Assembly: GCF_023631325.1 (NCBI RefSeq)
Contig: NZ_JALQDG010000003.1
Coordinates: 806,001 to 870,000, forward strand
Reading direction: 5' to 3'
DNA length: 64,000 nucleotides
Source of the DNA: Caballeronia sp. INDeC2
Lineage (GTDB): Bacteria; Pseudomonadota; Gammaproteobacteria; Burkholderiales; Burkholderiaceae
Positions within the stretch are counted from its first letter, which is position 1. Every line of letters starts with the position of its first letter. A program made the translations under genes and the position numbers. The notes below the pieces were generated by a model. That model made no database searches, was not told the origin of the DNA, and saw only the letters and a program-made list of their open reading frames with translations. Of this stretch, positions 57,531 to 64,000 are shown in pieces.

Positions 57531-58778
57531 ATGGACGAGTTGACACTCGGTTTGATTGGAGCCGGAGCCGTGGTGGTGGGCGGCGTGGTGGTGTACAACG
57601 CGTGGCAGAGCGCGAAGGTGCGGCGCAAGATGCCGCGTCCGATGCCCGACGAAGCGGCCGATGCGCTCGCGCGACAGGACGCCGACGACGAACAGCCGTT
57701 CATCGAGCCGGTGCGCCAGTCGCGGCGCGAGCCGGTCGCGGGCGATGTCGATGGCGCCGACGATCAACCGCGCGATACGCGCGTCGAACCGAGCTTCGGC
57801 GGCGTGAATCCGCCGCCGGTCGCGCCCGCCGACACGGCCGTCGATCTCCAGGCCGAAGCGACGTCCGCCAACGGGGCCGCGCAAGAAACCGAAAGCAGCA
57901 TCGAGGATGAACGCACCGAACCGGTGTTGCCCGCCGCGACCACGATTTCGTCGGCGCTGCCGGCGGTGGTGGATCGGCGCATCGACTGCGTCGTGCCGAT
58001 TCGCCTCGCCGCGCCGGTCGCGGGCGATCGCGTGATTCCGCTCGCGCAGCGTCTGCGTCGCGCTGGCACGAAACCCGTCACGATCGAAGGCAAGGCCGAG
58101 GGCGACGCCGCCTGGGAGTTGCCGCGCAACGGCATGCGCTACGAAGAGCTGCGCGCGGCTGCGCAACTCGCGAACCGCAGCGGCCCGCTCAACGAGCTCG
58201 AATTCTCCGAGTTCGTGACGGGCGTGCAGCGCCTCGCCGACGCCATCGACGGCGCGCCCGAGTTTCCCGACATGATGGAGACCGTCGGCATGGCGCGCGA
58301 GCTCGACGCGTTCGCCGCGCAATGCGACGCGCAGCTTTCGATCAACATCCTCTCCGACGGCGCGCCGTGGTCCGCGAACTACGTGCAGGCGGTGGCGTCG
58401 CAGGATGGCCTTCTGCTGTCGCGCGACGGCACGCGTTTCGTGAAGCTCGACGCGAAGCAGAATCCCGTCTTCATGCTCCAGTTCGGCGACACCAACTTCC
58501 TGCGCGACGACCTCACCTATAAGGGCGGGCAGATGATCACGCTGGTGCTCGACGTGCCCGTCGCCGACGAGGACATTCTGCCGTTCCGCCTGATGTGCGA
58601 TTACGCGAAGTCGCTGTCGGAGCGCATCGGCGCGCGCGTCGTCGACGATCAGCGGCGGCCGCTGCCCGAATCAGCGCTGCTCGCCATCGAAAAGCAGTTG
58701 ATGACGCTGTATGCGAAGCTGGAGCAGGCGGGCATGCCGGCTGGTTCGCCCGCGACGCGGCGTCTTTTCAGCCAGTAA
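57531..58778 (+). CDS. zipA: Cell division protein ZipA-like, 415 aa
   Basis: One N-terminal membrane anchor (about 5-22), a Pro/Glu-rich disordered linker (about 30-210), and a C-terminal FtsZ-binding-like domain (NILSDGAPWSANYVQAVASQ, LQFGDTNFLRDDL). Position between smc and ligA is typical of Burkholderia zipA. The C-terminal domain diverges from enterobacterial ZipA, so the family call rests partly on synteny. Confidence 0.87.
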   Translation: MDELTLGLIGAGAVVVGGVVVYNAWQSAKVRRKMPRPMPDEAADALARQDADDEQPFIEPVRQSRREPVAGDVDGADDQPRDTRVEPSFGGVNPPPVAPADTAVDLQAEATSANGAAQETESSIEDERTEPVLPAATTISSALPAVVDRRIDCVVPIRLAAPVAGDRVIPLAQRLRRAGTKPVTIEGKAEGDAAWELPRNGMRYEELRAAAQLANRSGPLNELEFSEFVTGVQRLADAIDGAPEFPDMMETVGMARELDAFAAQCDAQLSINILSDGAPWSANYVQAVASQDGLLLSRDGTRFVKLDAKQNPVFMLQFGDTNFLRDDLTYKGGQMITLVLDVPVADEDILPFRLMCDYAKSLSERIGARVVDDQRRPLPESALLAIEKQLMTLYAKLEQAGMPAGSPATRRLFSQ

Positions 58779-58941
58779 GCGTTCGACGCGCAGCTGGCCA
58801 CGCGCGCTCGCTGCAAGAAAATCGCGCCCCGGCCGGGGCGCTTTTGTTTGCATGCGCGACGCCGCACCGACGCCCGCACTTAGGCCGTTCGGCCGACGCC
58901 ACGATTTAGCGATCTTCTGCCACAATCGAACGGTCGGTTGA

Positions 58942-61577
<2,636 letters not shown>

Positions 61578-61612
61578 CGCTGCGCAGATCGCCCCGCAGG
61601 GAAATCGCACGG

Positions 61613-61643
61613 AAGGCCGCTTCGGCAGAAGCGGCCTTTTTTT
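61613..61643 (+). terminator. Rho-independent terminator of ligA-def
   Basis: AAGGCCGCTTC (61613-61623) pairs perfectly with GAAGCGGCCTT (61628-61638) across GGCA, followed by a run of about seven thymines. The next gene on the minus strand ends at its edge. Confidence 0.9.
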
Positions 61644-61878
61644 ATGCGAACGTCCTCGAGTTGCCGCTGATTTCCGGCTGACGGAACAGGACGACGTGCT
61701 CCGGATTCGCCGATGCCTGGAGGCGTCCGTCGGGCAGGCGGGCGATGACCATCTCCCCGACGCCGGGGCTCATCACCACGACTTCGTCGCGCAAGGCGAG
61801 CAGGGCTTCGAGCCGTCGTCGGCCGCTCACGATCTCCAGACCGGTCCCTGTCTCACGAACGATGATCTCAACTGACAT
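61642..61878 (-). CDS. Small ParB N-terminal-like protein, 78 aa
   Basis: MSVEIIVRETGTGLEIVSGR then RRLEALLALRDEVVVMSPGV reads like the core of a ParB/Srx domain (the GRRRLEA segment matches the ParB GERR.RA nucleotide box). The rest of a ParB protein is missing. The ATG at 61878 has GGAG eight bases upstream; earlier ATGs at 61896 and 61935 lack a site. It stands alone, convergent with def, so it may be a stand-alone ParB-like NTPase fragment or a relic. Confidence 0.6.
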   Translation of the reverse strand: MSVEIIVRETGTGLEIVSGRRRLEALLALRDEVVVMSPGVGEMVIARLPDGRLQASANPEHVVLFRQPEISGNSRTFA

Positions 61879-62145
61879 GGCCAATTCTCCATCCATCAAT
61901 GTCGTTTCAATGCTGCTGATCCTGTTGCTGTCCATCTGAACGGCGAGGCCGTTCGTAATGCGCATCCGCCTGACCGGTGTAACGGATCGACGATTCATTT
62001 TCTTTAGTCAAAAAGCGGCTGAAAATGAAAAGGCACGACCGGAATTGCATCGTGCCGATTTTTTCGCTGGAACGTCGTATTTTTGCGACGCAACAGACGT
62101 CCCACGCACGTTCTATCGGACGTGCGTCGGGACTGTCCGGTTTGC
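61879..62145. other. Intergenic region with two hairpins
   Basis: GGCACGA (62032-62038) and TCGTGCC (62050-62056) form a stem followed by GATTTTTTCG, a plus-strand terminator-like hairpin with no plus-strand gene before it. A second dyad, GTCCCACGCACGT / ACGTGCGTCGGGAC with one bulged base (62099-62132), lies past the pseudouridine synthase stop. No gene is seen. Confidence 0.55.
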
Positions 62146-64000
62146 TCAGAAGGTCTCGTCCTGGGCGAGATAGCGCCATTGACCGGCCGGCAACGCGCCG
62201 AGCGTGACGCGGCCCATGCGGATGCGCTTCAGGCCGACGACATCCAGCCCGACCAGTTCACACATCCGGCGAATCTGCCGTTTTTTGCCTTCGCGCAGCA
62301 CGAAGCGAAGCTGTTCGCCGTTCTGCCAGCTCACTTGCGCCGTCTTGAGCGGCACGCCGTCGAGTTCGAGGCCGTGACGCAGAAGCGCGAGTTTCTCCGC
62401 AGGCAGGTGTTGCTCGACATCGACCGTGTGCTCGCCGAAGCGCACGCGCACGAGGTATTCCTTATCGACTTCAGAGTGTCCGCCGATCAGTTGCTTCGCG
62501 ATGCGGCCGTCTTGCGTCAGCACGAGAAGCCCGGTCGAATCGATGTCGAGACGGCCCGCCGGCGCGAGCGTGCGCAAATGTCCCGGCGCGAAACGGATGC
62601 CCGAGCGATCTTCGTCCCAGTGATTGGCCGGGTTGATGAGCGTGACTGCGGGTTCGTAGCCGTCTTCCGCTTGGCCCGACACGTAGCCGACAGGCTTGTG
62701 CAGCAGGATCGTGACGAGCTGCGACTGTGCCGAACGCGCGGCGGGGAGGATCTCGACGTTCTGCGTCGGACGGATGCGCGTGCCGAGCGTGTCGATGACT
62801 TCACCGTCGACGAGCACCCAGCCTTTCTCGATCCATTCGTCGGCTTCGCGGCGCGAGCAGAGGCCTAGTTCCGACATCACTTTGGATAGGCGTACGAGGC
62901 CGTCGTTGTGGTCGCGGTGTTTGGGTGCGGACTCGAGTGCAGGTTTGTCCGCTTCGGCGCGCTCGTCGCGTTTGGTGAACGGGCGGTCGTCGTCGCGGCG
63001 TGGGGGGCGCGCTCCCGAAGTGCGATTGTCGCTCGGTTTGAACGGGCGATCCCCAGTCGATTTTCGCGGGCCGCGATCGCCGAATGCGGGGCGCGAATCG
63101 TCGCCGCGTGGTTTGAACGGGCGACGTTCGTCGCCGCCCGATGGGCGTTCGCCGCGTGCCGGCGGACGGCCTTCGAACGATTTACGCGGGTCGCGATCGC
63201 CGAACGCGGGGCGCGAATCGTCGCCGCGTGGTTTAAATGGGCGACGTTCGTCGCTGCCCGATGGGCGTTCGCCGCGTGCCGGCGGACGGCCTTCGAACGA
63301 TTTACGCGGGCCGCGATCGCCGAACGCGGGGCGCGAATCGTCGCCGCGTGGTTTGAACGGGCGACGTTCGTCGCCGCCCGATGGACGTTCGCCGCGTGAA
63401 GGCGGACGGTCTTCGAACGATCTACGCGGACCCCGATCGCCGAACGCGGGGCGCGAATCGTCGCCGCGTGGTTTGAACGGGCGACGTTCGTCGCTGCCCG
63501 ATGGGCGCTCGCCGCGCGCAGGCGGCCGGTCTTCGAACGGCTTGCGCGGACCGCGATCGCCGTAGGCGGGACGCGAATCATCGCCACGCGGTTTGAACGG
63601 CCGACGTTCGTCGCTGCCCGCCGGGCGCTCGCCGTGTGACGGCTGACGGTCGTCGAACGACCTGTGCGGACCACGCTCGCCAAAAGAAGGACGGGAGTCG
63701 CCACCGCGCGGTTTGAAAGGGCGACGCTCGTCGCCGCCCGCCGGACGCTCGCCGCGTGAAGGCGGACGGTCTTCGAACGATCTACGCGGACCACGATCGC
63801 TGAACGCGGGGCGCGAATCGCCACCGCGCGGTTTGAACGGGCGGCGCTCGTCGCTGCCGGCTGCCCGCTCGCCACGCACCGGCGACCGCCCTTCGAACGA
63901 TTTACGCGGACCACGATCGCCATAAGAAGGCCGCGAATCATCGCCGCGCGGCTTGAACGGTCGACGTTCGTCGCCACCCGCTGGACGCTCGCCGCGTGAA
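62146..64000 (-). CDS. rRNA pseudouridine synthase with repetitive N-terminal extension (5' end outside window)
   Basis: The C-terminal ~245 residues are a complete S4 + RsuA-type synthase: the S4 domain RLSKVMSELGLCSRREADEW, then LHKPVGYVSGQ, the catalytic Asp in AGRLDIDSTGLLVL, and EGKKRQIRRMCELVGLDVVG. HSEVDKEYLVRV is closer to RluF/RluE than RsuA. Before it lie at least 7.8 tandem 40-residue repeats of the type ERRPFKPRGDDSRPAFGDRG, strongly charged and disordered. The frame stays open to base 64000, so the start is beyond the window. Confidence 0.9.
   Translation of the reverse strand, partial: SRGERPAGGDERRPFKPRGDDSRPSYGDRGPRKSFEGRSPVRGERAAGSDERRPFKPRGGDSRPAFSDRGPRRSFEDRPPSRGERPAGGDERRPFKPRGGDSRPSFGERGPHRSFDDRQPSHGERPAGSDERRPFKPRGDDSRPAYGDRGPRKPFEDRPPARGERPSGSDERRPFKPRGDDSRPAFGDRGPRRSFEDRPPSRGERPSGGDERRPFKPRGDDSRPAFGDRGPRKSFEGRPPARGERPSGSDERRPFKPRGDDSRPAFGDRDPRKSFEGRPPARGERPSGGDERRPFKPRGDDSRPAFGDRGPRKSTGDRPFKPSDNRTSGARPPRRDDDRPFTKRDERAEADKPALESAPKHRDHNDGLVRLSKVMSELGLCSRREADEWIEKGWVLVDGEVIDTLGTRIRPTQNVEILPAARSAQSQLVTILLHKPVGYVSGQAEDGYEPAVTLINPANHWDEDRSGIRFAPGHLRTLAPAGRLDIDSTGLLVLTQDGRIAKQLIGGHSEVDKEYLVRVRFGEHTVDVEQHLPAEKLALLRHGLELDGVPLKTAQVSWQNGEQLRFVLREGKKRQIRRMCELVGLDVVGLKRIRMGRVTLGALPAGQWRYLAQDETF
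63061..64000 (-). repeat. Tandem 120-bp repeats encoding 40-residue units, at least 7.8 copies
   Basis: The GCGACGTTCGTCG segment (with minor changes) recurs at exactly 120-bp spacing from about 63121 to 63961, as do the surrounding sequences. Each unit encodes one repeat of the extension. Inner copies are very similar while the copies near 63660-63900 differ more in the third base and a few residues, as expected for slippage or unequal exchange in one part. Confidence 0.92.

Noticed and set aside
63061..64000. CRISPR array
   Set aside because: The 120-bp units are directly adjacent, lack unique spacers and keep an open reading frame of a pseudouridine synthase.

Overview
The window reads as chromosome 1 of a high-GC betaproteobacterium of the Burkholderia sensu lato group (Paraburkholderia/Caballeronia-like). 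Evidence is the strong G/C third-position bias, the smc-zipA-ligA-def order, the dapC-dapD-arsC-like-dapE-prmB block, the DUF2844/DUF3443 pair and a DUF2866-like small protein, all family or order features I associate with Burkholderiaceae. Species cannot be read from the sequence.

Bases 1 to about 10,553 belong to an integrated mobile element that runs off the left edge. Its right boundary is a tRNA-Pro(GGG) gene, with a 564-aa tyrosine recombinase immediately beside the tRNA 3' end. Inside are small phage-like genes, two zinc-finger proteins (one an HNH endonuclease), a small serine recombinase, a DUF4145 protein, a two-pass membrane protein and an Abi-alpha (DUF4393) protein. Between the genes lie several families of short repeats and dyads. 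The stretch from 5.6 to 8.7 kb looks like a cargo pocket with likely anti-phage genes.

Bases 10.6 to 23.0 kb are chromosomal. Three regulators (two LysR, one IclR) precede a complete pcaIJFBDC operon for the protocatechuate branch of the beta-ketoadipate pathway; the dioxygenase genes pcaGH are absent. A DUF2844/DUF3443 secreted pair (the latter with pepsin-like motifs) and bamC follow. Between the bamC terminator and the next gene is a gene-free stretch holding six consecutive stem-loops and two plus-strand terminators, a candidate structured RNA.

Bases 23.5 to 32.5 kb hold the glyoxylate shunt (aceB, aceA) with a HAD hydrolase and a divergent LysR regulator, a universal stress protein, an RhlE-type RNA helicase and an acyl-CoA-binding protein. 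Bases 32.7 to 46.3 kb hold tsaB-rimI-UDG-DUF1853, a thiMED salvage cluster behind lplT, alr-radA, a CoA-transferase, an ABC-F protein and a glutathione peroxidase.

Bases 46.3 to 64.0 kb hold cls, the lysine/diaminopimelate operon, an EamA transporter, smc-zipA-ligA-def, a small ParB-like protein and the 3' part of an rRNA pseudouridine synthase whose N-terminal extension is encoded by tandem 120-bp repeats that continue past the right edge.
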